Below, one piece after another: positions 54,567 through 63,627 of a DNA stretch of 64,000 nt. Source of the stretch: MPNP01 sp965116235 (lineage in GTDB: Bacteria > Pseudomonadota > Alphaproteobacteria > Rhodobacterales > Rhodobacteraceae). The notes under the pieces are model-generated. The model worked only from the letters and a program-made list of their open reading frames with translations, did no database searches and had not been told where the DNA came from. The stretch spans positions 2,170,001 through 2,234,000 of the forward strand of contig OZ220496.1 of NCBI GenBank assembly GCA_965116235.1, written 5' to 3'. The translations under genes and the position numbers were made by a program. Each line of letters starts with the position of its first letter. Within the stretch, counting starts at the first letter, position 1.

Positions 54567-56468
54567 TCAGTAACAGCGAACCAGAACCGTAATGTCGCGG
54601 GCATGTCTGCTTATCGCGTTCAATTCTATGATCGGGTCTCCAGTTCGAGACTGAAAAAGTATGTTGTGATCGGCCAAATTGCTTGCAATGGCTACGGAAC
54701 TCAAGGCAATGTGGTGGCTAGGTGGCAAAATTTTGCCCGAGGGAGTCTTGTTGGTCAACATTCCGACCACTAGACCAGAGCTGTTCAGAATGGGTCCGCC
54801 AACATCCTCTGGGGTTGCTGAGACTTGAGCAACAAAATTCGCTTCGTCGGGTCTTGGTATTGTACTTTGGCCATTGGTTCCCACACTGATAAGCGCGCGC
54901 CTGGAAGCACTGCCGAATGAATATCCTGCAAGAATCAACTCGGAGTTTGGAAGAGAAGGCCGCGCTTCAAATGTCGCCGAAGCCAATGGCTCGATGGGTT
55001 TCTGTGCTGCCAGCAACGCGAATCCCATATCGTCATCCATGATTTGCACCCGGACTTCCGTGTCAAAATCTGCCGTGATCTGAGTGCACTCGGCGAGGCC
55101 GTTCGAACTGGTCAAGATCAGACCATCGGAGTTGACATAAAATCCTGAAAGGGTTGTTTTCGCCTCGGCCAGCGGAGAAACCCGCAATACCTTTTCGAGC
55201 TGACGCCGGGCGGGTTTTTCCTCAAGAAGTGCGAGATTGACTTTGGCACTGGATTCCAGCACACTGTGAGCGACGAGTTCAGCCACGGGAGAAGCCCAGC
55301 TGTCCTGGTCTGGAGACCAAAAAATTATCACTCCCCGAACGCGGTCTCCAAATAATCTTGCCCGAGCGTGATAATGGATGTCGGAACTGGTGTACTGAAT
55401 GTCAAATCTATTGCTCGTTATCGTGGAATTTTCGTCCGGTATGTTCGCGTGTGTCAACAGTCCTCGATGCAATGCATTCAAGCCGTCCGGACCGCCTGTC
55501 GAGTTGAACAGCACCATGTTGAAGTTCCGATGGGAGTTGGGTGTTAGCTTGACGTAAGGGCTATTGATCTCGACTGAACCTAGAACCCCGGTAGGAATTG
55601 CTACCCGGATGCCCAGTTCTCGGTTGATTGCGGTCCGGAGTTGGGTAAATCCGATCAGACGCTTGGTTTCAGAGGACAGGATCGCTTTTTGCTTATCGGT
55701 CAACTGTCCAGTCTCCTCGTGTCCCAAGGATCGCTGAAAATCCCTGATAGACTGCTCCGACTGGCTGCCAAGAATGCCGTCAATGAGGTTGCCGTAAAAG
55801 CCCAGAAGCTTCAATCCAAGCTGGATTTCAAGATTTTCCTGGATTCCCTCAAATTCAAAAGCCTGATTCAAGGTCAGCACATTCGTTGCAGAACCGTCTG
55901 AAGTCCTTTCCGGCAATGCTTGGTCGTCAGTTATTTTTTTATTGTTCAAGGGCCCTTCACCAACAGGCATCAACTCCTTGGTTACACCATTGTTCAAATT
56001 CTGAACCTCCGCCTCAGACGCAGAATTGTTTCGGTCAACAATCGGTTTGGGAATTCTTTCAGCGTGAGGCGTTTGGGCCACTCGGTTCGGTTCGGTCTGG
56101 TTGTTTGGGGAAGTTTCGACTCTGAAGGTCGAATAAGGCAACTCTTCCATGTATTTGAATCCGTTCGAAATCTGTATGTCGATTTCGGGGTTATCGCTCA
56201 GGACCGAATCGAGATACCCGATCTTTTCAGTGGCTGCTTCCGCTGTCAGAGGGCCTATGACCACTGCATAGCTTCCCAGAATCGTTCGAAAAATCTTAAC
56301 TTCAGGCTCAAGCTTAGAAATGTCGGAAGCAATGGCTGTGGCTTTATCGAGATCTCTTGAACTGGTCAGTTCAAGCCATGCATAAGCTGACTGTGCAACA
56401 GCCTCTCCGAAGCAAAGGGTGCCAAACAAGAGGATGGCCAAAAGCCGGCTACATAAACGCGTCTTCAT
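54567..56468 (-). CDS. Periplasmic SPOR/peptidoglycan-binding protein with degenerate trypsin-like domain
   Basis: An exported 633-residue protein, with signal peptide 1-25 (ending AVAQ). A SPOR-like domain (about 28-105) binds denuded peptidoglycan, and a disordered linker (about 115-195) follows. A peptidoglycan-binding type helical motif comes next (GFYGNLIDGILGSQSEQSIR, about 233-252), then a trypsin-like fold (about 440-620). The protease signatures are lost: the expected TxxHVV is SSNGLAE and the GDSGGP nucleophile is DVGGP. So the domain should not cleave. The closest intact relatives are periplasmic trypsin-like proteins of alphaproteobacteria. Confidence 0.75.
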   Translation of the reverse strand: MKTRLCSRLLAILLFGTLCFGEAVAQSAYAWLELTSSRDLDKATAIASDISKLEPEVKIFRTILGSYAVVIGPLTAEAATEKIGYLDSVLSDNPEIDIQISNGFKYMEELPYSTFRVETSPNNQTEPNRVAQTPHAERIPKPIVDRNNSASEAEVQNLNNGVTKELMPVGEGPLNNKKITDDQALPERTSDGSATNVLTLNQAFEFEGIQENLEIQLGLKLLGFYGNLIDGILGSQSEQSIRDFQRSLGHEETGQLTDKQKAILSSETKRLIGFTQLRTAINRELGIRVAIPTGVLGSVEINSPYVKLTPNSHRNFNMVLFNSTGGPDGLNALHRGLLTHANIPDENSTITSNRFDIQYTSSDIHYHARARLFGDRVRGVIIFWSPDQDSWASPVAELVAHSVLESSAKVNLALLEEKPARRQLEKVLRVSPLAEAKTTLSGFYVNSDGLILTSSNGLAECTQITADFDTEVRVQIMDDDMGFALLAAQKPIEPLASATFEARPSLPNSELILAGYSFGSASRRALISVGTNGQSTIPRPDEANFVAQVSATPEDVGGPILNSSGLVVGMLTNKTPSGKILPPSHHIALSSVAIASNLADHNILFQSRTGDPIIELNAISRHARDITVLVRCY

Positions 56469-56886
56469 TGCACCTGATTGTAATTTAGTCCCGTCTGTGC
56501 GGTTGAACTGGAGTTCATCATATTATCTTATTTCAATCAAGATAATCCATTTAGCCGAGGTTGCCAAGTATTCCTGCCTCCGAAGATTTCGCAAATTCAT
56601 TCACTCACATATGTCACGTTTGTCCCCACCGAAACGCCCGATCAAGGCAGATTGATGCGCTTTTTCGTCCTTATCAGGGTGATGAGTGGCCATGCGATGC
56701 GCACGCAGAGAGGGCATGCATTGACAGTGTAAAAAAGACGTGTTTCCCGCTTCAATGTGTGTATTGGTAGGACAATCTGAAAGCGTCTTTTCACGTGGCG
56801 CATGATTGCGAGCGACAATCGTGCATGTTCATTTGTTGGGCACTGAAAAACTTAATTGATCGAACCTGACTGCAATACAGGTCGAA
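56469..56886. promoter_or_regulatory. Divergent spacer between the SPOR protein gene and glyQ
   Basis: It is gene-free and must carry the promoters for both directions. A small GATTG/CAATC hairpin (56804-56820) lies 67 bp before glyQ. No T-box or other known riboswitch is visible. Confidence 0.4.
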
Positions 56887-57885
56887 ATGCAGGTATTTGA
56901 CATGTCAAGACAATGGCTTCAGACCGATTATTCCCAACCGGCTTGTTTTCAGGATATTATATTGAGCTTGCAAAGCTTCTGGGCTTCCAAAGGGTGCCTG
57001 ATTCTGCAACCCTACGACATGGAAGTGGGAGCCGGCACGTTTCATCCGGCTACAACCTTGCGTTCATTGGGCACCAAGCCGTGGGCGGCAGCCTATGTTC
57101 AGTCATCGCGAAGACCGACTGACGGTCGCTACGGAGACAGCCCGAATCGGTTGCAGCATTACTATCAGTATCAGGTTATAATCAAGCCATCACCCGATGA
57201 CTTTCAAGCCTTGTATCTAGCGTCCCTTGCAGCGATTGGCATTGATACATCTCTGCATGACTTGCGGTTCGTTGAGGATGACTGGGAAAGCCCGACTCTC
57301 GGCGCAGCAGGACTAGGCTGGGAAGTTTGGTGCGATGGGATGGAGATTTCACAATTCACTTACTTTCAGCAGATCTGCGGCAAGGAATGCTTTCCGGTGT
57401 CAGGAGAAATCACCTACGGGCTGGAAAGATTGGCCATGTACGTTTTGAATGTCGAGCATGTCATGGACATGCCTTTTAACAAGCCTGGCACAGATCGAAG
57501 CAAAACTTACGGTGATGTGTTTCGGGGTCCGGAAGCTGAGTATTCACGGTGGAATTTCGATATTTGCGATGTCAACATAACATTGCAGCATTTCAAGGAT
57601 GCCGAGACCCAATGCCAGGATATATTGTCACAAACGGACTTCGATTCAGATATCGGCAGAAATGTCGTCATGGTACATCCGGCCTATGATCAATGCATAA
57701 AGGCTTCGCACTTGTTCAATCTATTGGATGCAAGAGGGGTCATGTCTCCGACTGAGAGGCAAGCCATGATCGGTCGAGTGAGAGGACTCGCAAGACGGTG
57801 TGCGGATGCCTACTTGCGAGCTGAAGAGCTGACCACAAGCGAAAGTGAAGACAGGAACAGCCCAGATGCCAGAACTGATCGTTGA
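56887..57885 (+). CDS. glyQ: Glycyl-tRNA synthetase alpha subunit
   Basis: The catalytic subunit of the bacterial alpha2beta2 GlyRS, 332 residues, with the class II core. Landmarks are FQDIILSLQSFWASKGCLI, LQPYDMEVGAGTFHPAT, the FLxALGPEPW-like LRSLGTKPWAAAYVQSSRRP segment and the RLQHYYQYQV motif. ATG 56887 has CAGG eight bases before it. The beta gene starts 19 bp before the alpha stop. Confidence 0.97.
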   Translation: MQVFDMSRQWLQTDYSQPACFQDIILSLQSFWASKGCLILQPYDMEVGAGTFHPATTLRSLGTKPWAAAYVQSSRRPTDGRYGDSPNRLQHYYQYQVIIKPSPDDFQALYLASLAAIGIDTSLHDLRFVEDDWESPTLGAAGLGWEVWCDGMEISQFTYFQQICGKECFPVSGEITYGLERLAMYVLNVEHVMDMPFNKPGTDRSKTYGDVFRGPEAEYSRWNFDICDVNITLQHFKDAETQCQDILSQTDFDSDIGRNVVMVHPAYDQCIKASHLFNLLDARGVMSPTERQAMIGRVRGLARRCADAYLRAEELTTSESEDRNSPDARTDR

Positions 57886-60016
57886 AATCTGCTCGGAGGA
57901 GATTCCATCGAACCTGCAGACTTATCTTGCCGATCAGTTGAGACGGGAGGTTGAAAGGAATCTGAAGGTAGCAGAATTGCGCTATGGTAATAGCCAAATC
58001 TTTTCGACGCCGAGAAGAATAGGCTTTCACCTGCAGGGCATACCTGCCAAAAGCGAAGACAAGGTTGTAGAAAAGAGAGGACCCCGAGTCAACGCCCCCG
58101 ATAAAGCGGTCGAGGGGTTCAGACGGTCCAACAATATATCTCGGGATGACCTGGCAATCCGCTCAACCAAGAATGGCGACTTTTATTTCCTGATTCAAAG
58201 CATTTCGGGGTCTCCGGTGGTGTCGCTTCTGCCAGCGATAATTACGCAATCCCTTGCCAGCTTGAACTTGCCCAAATCCATGAGCTGGGGAAGCCATCGC
58301 ACAAAATGGATCCGCCCCATCAGATCAATGCTGTGCCTGCTCGTAACGGATGGCCGACCTGAGAAGGTGCGCTTTGAGTTTGCTGGAATTTGTTCGGGAA
58401 GCAGAACGATGGGACATCACTTCATGAAGCCGGGTTGGATTGAGGTCAGTTCATACGGATCGTACGTAGAAAAGCTCAAGGAGTCCAAGGTCATTGTCGA
58501 CCCCGAGGAACGAAAGAGAATCATACTGAATGATGCCCAGGCCATGTGCCAGTCCATGGATGTCGAACTGCAGTTGGATGATGAACTGCTGGAGGAAATA
58601 ACCGGTCTGGTCGAGTGGCCGGTCGTGATGGTTGGCGAGATTGAGGAGAGATTTCAGGATCTTCCTCCAAGTGTCCTGTACACCACGATGAAAAAACATC
58701 AACGTTTTATGTCGGCTAGGAGTAAGGACGGTCGGATATCGAATTTTGTCACGGTGGCCAACTTCATAGCCGCTGACGGCGGTGCCACAATCCTTGCCGG
58801 CAACCAACGCGTCTTGTCATCACGGTTGGCCGATGCCCAGTTCTTTCTTGATCTGGATACCAAATCCCATTCTCGGCACGGCTTTCAGAGTACGCTGAAA
58901 GAACTCGAGGAAGTAAACTATTTTGATCGACTTGGATCACAAAAGGACAGGGTTGACAGAATTGTATGCCTGGCCAGGGAAATAGCCGGTCATGCGGATT
59001 TTGACGTTGATCCGAAGCTTGTTCATGAGGCAGCCCTTTACTCCAAGTCCGATCTTGTTTCTGAAACCGTCAAGGAACTTCCCGAACTACAGGGAATCAT
59101 GGGGCGGCATTTTGCCGACAGGGCCAATTTGCCGCCTGAAGTCGGCCGGGCCATTGAAGATCACTATCATCCAATTACACAAAACGGTCGGCTACCCAGT
59201 GGAAATGTAGGTCTTGTGGTCAGTTTGGCTGACAAGATCAACCACATGGTTGGCTTCACCCTGATTGGCGAAACACCATCGGGCTTGGGTGATCCCAACG
59301 CCGTGAGACGGGCGGCTATCGGGGTTATCAGAATCCTGACTGAAAAAGAGATTGAAGGTTTTGAACTCCGAACGGTTGTACGGTCATCAATCCGGCATCA
59401 CCTGAATCGGGGTGGGCTGGTCATTCAACTTCCCGGCAGTCTGGATGACGCTGTGGAGGGTGCCATCGATTTCATTCATGCTCGATACAGAATTTATGCC
59501 AAGCAAGAATTTGGGTTCGACAACGACCTCATCAATGCTTGCCTAGCCGCTTCGAACAGTGATGATCTGCATTCGCTGACAGGGCGCATCCGAACACTCA
59601 CGGCATTTTTGCAGACAAAGCCGGGAATGGACCTCCTGCATCTTGATCGAAGGATATCGAAAATACTGAATCATGCCGACAATTCAGGGGCGGACATCTC
59701 TACTTTCGAAGAATCGTTCAGTTTTTCTGAAAATCTCCTGCAAGAAGTGCATGAGAAGAAGTTATACAACAGTCTAAGTGTCATCCAGAACATGCTGCAG
59801 GGACTTGAAGGCCGAAGTAAGGCCGGTCCCGACAAGTTTGGGATCAAGTTGCAACAGGTTGCAAGCCTGCGCCTTCAAGTGGATGATTTCTTTGACAATG
59901 TTACTGTCTTGGCCGATGAAGCTGCAATCCAAAACAATCGCTTGACCTTGCTGAGCAAGGTCTGTGAACCGCTCAGCGGGGAAGTGGATCTCAGCCTGGT
60001 TCGTCGGAGAGCATAA
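57866..60016 (+). CDS. glyS: Glycyl-tRNA synthetase beta subunit
   Basis: The tRNA-binding subunit of GlyRS, 716 residues from ATG 57866 (MPELIVEICSEEIPS, the family start). It has STPRRIGF near residue 53, the RSMLCLL block, the HRFMSAR-like KKHQRFMSA motif, and a C-terminal anticodon-binding domain. The frame is open from 57845, but the family start and position favour 57866. Confidence 0.97.
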   Translation: MPELIVEICSEEIPSNLQTYLADQLRREVERNLKVAELRYGNSQIFSTPRRIGFHLQGIPAKSEDKVVEKRGPRVNAPDKAVEGFRRSNNISRDDLAIRSTKNGDFYFLIQSISGSPVVSLLPAIITQSLASLNLPKSMSWGSHRTKWIRPIRSMLCLLVTDGRPEKVRFEFAGICSGSRTMGHHFMKPGWIEVSSYGSYVEKLKESKVIVDPEERKRIILNDAQAMCQSMDVELQLDDELLEEITGLVEWPVVMVGEIEERFQDLPPSVLYTTMKKHQRFMSARSKDGRISNFVTVANFIAADGGATILAGNQRVLSSRLADAQFFLDLDTKSHSRHGFQSTLKELEEVNYFDRLGSQKDRVDRIVCLAREIAGHADFDVDPKLVHEAALYSKSDLVSETVKELPELQGIMGRHFADRANLPPEVGRAIEDHYHPITQNGRLPSGNVGLVVSLADKINHMVGFTLIGETPSGLGDPNAVRRAAIGVIRILTEKEIEGFELRTVVRSSIRHHLNRGGLVIQLPGSLDDAVEGAIDFIHARYRIYAKQEFGFDNDLINACLAASNSDDLHSLTGRIRTLTAFLQTKPGMDLLHLDRRISKILNHADNSGADISTFEESFSFSENLLQEVHEKKLYNSLSVIQNMLQGLEGRSKAGPDKFGIKLQQVASLRLQVDDFFDNVTVLADEAAIQNNRLTLLSKVCEPLSGEVDLSLVRRRA

Positions 60017-60052
60017 GCCACGTCACTTACGGCATTTAAGAGTTGAAAATCG

Positions 60053-62566
60053 ATGGATTTCAGGATTATCGACCAGAACACGAGGCTCTGTCGCGCGCGT
60101 TATGGTGGCAAGGCACTCCGCCTGTCACATCTGCCAAGGATGGGAATTGCGACACCCCTTACCGCTGCAGTGTCCATTCCATCGGTCCAATCCATCAACA
60201 GGGGCGAACCATTCGGAGTTCAGGACTTGCTCAGGCAATTTCCACCAAACACGATATTTGCCCTTCGTCCCAGCCCGGAATTGGGTGAATGGACAGGATT
60301 CAAGACACTGATCAATGTCGGAACAACTGAAAAAATCTTTCAGGCTCTTGTACAGAGAATAGGTGCGGATTTTGCAGGCGAAATCTATCTGCGTTCCATT
60401 CTCGACTATTCGCTCAAGGTATTCAAGCTGGATTCTGAAATCTTTGAGGAATGTCTTGTAACAAATCGTAAATTAAAAGAAAAAATAAATATATGTCGTA
60501 ATATATTTTATCAGGAAACCCATGAACCCTACCCGCAGGACAGCGCCGTTCAACTTTTGAACAGCATACGGTATATGGCCAGGGCTTGGGAGAGTTCGTC
60601 GGCTCAAATGCTTCGGCAGGCACAAGGATATCCGCAGGAATCAGGAGTTGGAATTCTGGTCCAGCAAATGGTCTATTCGCCGAACAAGTGTCTGCATAAG
60701 GTCGGCAAGAGTCGAAACATGCAGAAGAGTTCCGGTCTGTCTTGTCATCAAATCAAGTATCACGATCCTCGAAAAGAGGAGGGCAAAGAATTCAAAGCAT
60801 CAGGGGATGGGTTGGAGGAGGCCTTTATGACCGATTTGGTTACGTATCACAATGCCCTCCGACATGAACTGCAGGATGAGTTTGACATCACCTTCGTTAC
60901 CAGTGAAACGACTCCGGTCGTGATCGATTACAGACCCACTCCCAGGAGTGTCGAGGCCGAAATTCATCTGGCCGTCGAACTCGTCAATGAAGGCATCATT
61001 GACAAGCCACAGGCGTTGCAAAGAATTGATCCGGAGAGTTTGTCGCGAGCAATACATACTCGCCTGGCTGAATTTGATCGTTCAAGAATTTTGTCCCGTG
61101 GAGTTGCCGCCAGCCCTGGAGCGGCCTCTGGGGTGATTGTCTTTTCTTCCAAGGCGGCCGAGGAACAGGGGGCCATGGGTCATTCCTGCATTCTCGTACG
61201 ACTTGAAACAGGACCGGAAGACATCAGGGGAATGCATACAGCCAAAGGCGTGTTGACCGGAAGAGGGGGGCTGACAAGCCATGCGGCCGTTATTGCCAGA
61301 AGTCTTGGTGTCCCATGCGTTTCGGCTGTGGCCGAACTCGAGTTTGACGCGCGGGAAAAATGTCTCAAGACCACAAGCGGCAAACGGTTGGAGGAAGGCG
61401 ACATTATTACCATCGATGGCTCGGCGGGTATCGTCGTTGAAGGTCATGTGGCCAAGGTGCGACCAAGCCTTGATGCAAGTTTTGATACATTCCTGTCTTG
61501 GGCTGACGAGTTGCGAGATATCGGAGTCCGAGCCAATGCGGATACCATTGAGGAAGTCAATGTGGCCAAGAGTTTTCAGACTGAAGGAATCGGTCTGTGC
61601 CGTACCGAGCACATGTTTTTTGACAAATCGCGCTTGACCACCATGCGGGAGATGATCTTTACTGACAGTCCCGAAGAACGAAAACTGGTTCTCAGACAGC
61701 TGCTCCCAATGCAGAAGGCCGATTTTTATGCCTTGTTCAAGACCATGAGCTGCCAACCGGTCTGCATTCGGCTTCTTGATCCGCCTCTCCATGAATTTCT
61801 CCCCCGCGACCGCGAAGAGATGCAGGAACTGGCGTACGCGCTCGACCTTCCCGTAAGCCAGGTCATGTCTCGCTGCGAGGAATTGAGAGAATTCAATCCG
61901 ATGCTCGGGCTCCGCGGGGTACGTCTGGGAATTATTGTTCCTGAAATCTACGAGATGCAGGCCAGGGCGATTTTCGAAGCCGTCGCTGAACTCAAGGAAG
62001 GTGACATGGACTCTTTCCCCGAAATTATGATACCGCTGGTGTCGACGAACCGAGAAGTTGAAATCATCACGGATCTGGTCCAATCCGTCGCAACTGAGGT
62101 TCAAGCCAGCAAGGGTTTCACGATTAAGTACAAAATTGGCGTGATGGTTGAAACGCCGCGCGCGGCCATGCGGGCCGGCGACATTGCGGAACAATCGGAT
62201 TTTCTCAGTTTTGGCACGAATGACTTGACCCAGTTGACGTATGGCATCAGCCGGGACGATGCGGCCAAGATTATTGATGAATATTTGAAAAAAGAGGTGA
62301 TCTCATCCGACCCGTTTGCCTCAATCGACCGCGAGGGTGTCGGTGAGTTGCTCCAGATGGCGATTGAGCGTGGACGAGAGCAGAAGCCGGATCTGGCGGT
62401 TTCAATTTGTGGCGAGCACTCCGCGGATGTGGACACAATCCGCTTCTGTCGAGAGGCTGGCTTTTCCTATCTGTCATGCACTCCCTACCGTGTACCGATT
62501 GCCCGGTTGGCAGCAGCTCAGTGTGCGATCAAATGGCCCCAGCATTCTTCGGGCTCCGGTCATTAG
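60053..62566 (+). CDS. Pyruvate phosphate dikinase-like protein with degenerate ATP-grasp domain
   Basis: A PPDK-family protein of 837 residues, about 50 shorter than usual. The phosphohistidine domain is intact (GGLTSHAAVIARSLG, His410), as is the PEP/pyruvate domain. The latter has GLCRTEHMFF, the VMVETPRAAM segment, SFGTNDLTQLTYG, and the CTPYRVPIARLAAAQ end with the catalytic Cys. The N-terminal half has decayed: GGKALRL replaces GGKGANL, the VRSGA-MPGMMDT region is LRPSPELGEWTG, and the GEFL and LQTR nucleotide motifs are unrecognisable. An A/T-rich patch lies at 60454-60520. It sits in the usual ppdK place behind glyS. ATP-dependent PEP synthesis seems unlikely. Confidence 0.8.
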   Translation: MDFRIIDQNTRLCRARYGGKALRLSHLPRMGIATPLTAAVSIPSVQSINRGEPFGVQDLLRQFPPNTIFALRPSPELGEWTGFKTLINVGTTEKIFQALVQRIGADFAGEIYLRSILDYSLKVFKLDSEIFEECLVTNRKLKEKINICRNIFYQETHEPYPQDSAVQLLNSIRYMARAWESSSAQMLRQAQGYPQESGVGILVQQMVYSPNKCLHKVGKSRNMQKSSGLSCHQIKYHDPRKEEGKEFKASGDGLEEAFMTDLVTYHNALRHELQDEFDITFVTSETTPVVIDYRPTPRSVEAEIHLAVELVNEGIIDKPQALQRIDPESLSRAIHTRLAEFDRSRILSRGVAASPGAASGVIVFSSKAAEEQGAMGHSCILVRLETGPEDIRGMHTAKGVLTGRGGLTSHAAVIARSLGVPCVSAVAELEFDAREKCLKTTSGKRLEEGDIITIDGSAGIVVEGHVAKVRPSLDASFDTFLSWADELRDIGVRANADTIEEVNVAKSFQTEGIGLCRTEHMFFDKSRLTTMREMIFTDSPEERKLVLRQLLPMQKADFYALFKTMSCQPVCIRLLDPPLHEFLPRDREEMQELAYALDLPVSQVMSRCEELREFNPMLGLRGVRLGIIVPEIYEMQARAIFEAVAELKEGDMDSFPEIMIPLVSTNREVEIITDLVQSVATEVQASKGFTIKYKIGVMVETPRAAMRAGDIAEQSDFLSFGTNDLTQLTYGISRDDAAKIIDEYLKKEVISSDPFASIDREGVGELLQMAIERGREQKPDLAVSICGEHSADVDTIRFCREAGFSYLSCTPYRVPIARLAAAQCAIKWPQHSSGSGH

Positions 62567-62690
62567 TGGGAGATCCGGATTTTTTTCTTGAAAATCCAGT
62601 CACTTGAATTAATTGGTGAAATTCGATAGGCAGTAGAACCTAGACAAAGAAGTCGAGCAGTTGGGCTGTTAATGACAACAGGTGAGTTGT

Positions 62691-63548
62691 ATGACATCTT
62701 TGAAGACTAGAAACCTGCGGCGGATGGCATTGGTCCCGATTGTGTCAGGGTTTGTGCTTGCAAGTCTGGGCTCGAATCAGTTTAGAACGGAAGCGGCGGA
62801 ACGGTTAGCGGTCGATGGTTTGGCTCCGCAGTCTAGCGAGAACGATTCCGGACTTGCATTGTACGATCAGGCTGATGTCGTCGAATCGCATGCTTCGATG
62901 CCATCTGTGGCTGACCGCCTGGCTCAAGTTCCCGTATGGCGATACCGGCATGATCTTGTCCGGGCCCTTAAAACCGTATCCGTGGCGGAACTGGCACGTC
63001 AATCGGATCATGACGAAGGTGTCAGCACGATGTCAACGAAGTCTCTGGGAGCCGGGTTTCTGGCACCAGTTGAAGGTGATCGTGCATTGAACCTTCATTT
63101 GACCGGCAAGGGGTTGAACTTCGAGGCGCCGCTCGGCAGAAGTTATGGCGGAAAGCATGGCGTTGAGGGTTTCAAGTGCTTGGCTGACGCGATATTCTTC
63201 GAAGCAAGGGGGGAAACTTTGGCAGGTCAGTATGCCGTAGCCGAGGTTGTGATCAACCGGCTCAACTCCAAGAAATTTCCCAACACGATTTGCGGTGTGG
63301 TTACACAAGGGGGAATTACGCGCAATCGGTGTCAATTCAGCTTCTACTGTGACGGCAAGCCGGACAGCATTCATGAGACTGACACCTATGCAAAAGTGAT
63401 GAAAGTCGCTCATAATGCAATCACGGATAACTATCGCCCTCTTACTCAGGGTTCAACCTACTTTCACTCCCTACATGTTAAACCCAAGTGGAGCGACATT
63501 TTCAGGCATACGGTCACGGTTGGCAATCATAAGTTTTACGCCAACTGA
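62691..63548 (+). CDS. SleB-family cell wall hydrolase
   Basis: This exported lytic enzyme has 285 residues. A cationic N-terminus and hydrophobic segment (about 8-25) act as signal or anchor. The Hydrolase_2/SleB domain covers about 160-280, with the catalytic Glu in ADAIFFEARGE, then VVINRLNSKKFPNTICGVV and CQFSFYCDGK with two conserved cysteines. Family members cleave the glycan strand. ATG 62691 has AGGTGAG seven bases upstream. Confidence 0.87.
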   Translation: MTSLKTRNLRRMALVPIVSGFVLASLGSNQFRTEAAERLAVDGLAPQSSENDSGLALYDQADVVESHASMPSVADRLAQVPVWRYRHDLVRALKTVSVAELARQSDHDEGVSTMSTKSLGAGFLAPVEGDRALNLHLTGKGLNFEAPLGRSYGGKHGVEGFKCLADAIFFEARGETLAGQYAVAEVVINRLNSKKFPNTICGVVTQGGITRNRCQFSFYCDGKPDSIHETDTYAKVMKVAHNAITDNYRPLTQGSTYFHSLHVKPKWSDIFRHTVTVGNHKFYAN

Positions 63549-63573
63549 GATCGTCTGAAAATTTGTTTTAATC

Positions 63574-63595
63574 AGAACATTTCTGGAAATGTTCT
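63574..63595 (+). terminator. Palindromic hairpin after the SleB gene
   Basis: AGAACATTT (63574-63582) and AAATGTTCT (63587-63595) pair perfectly around CTGG. Only a weak T-rich tail follows, and a second small hairpin (ACCCGG/CCGGGT) lies just before glmM. It may terminate the sleB transcript or serve as a protein-binding palindrome. Confidence 0.5.
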
Positions 63596-63627
63596 ATTCT
63601 TGAACCCGGATGACCGGGTCAAAATTC

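Noticed and set aside
56469..56886. T-box or glycine riboswitch before glyQ
   Set aside because: No T-box core or glycine aptamer motif is visible, and T-boxes are not expected in this class.
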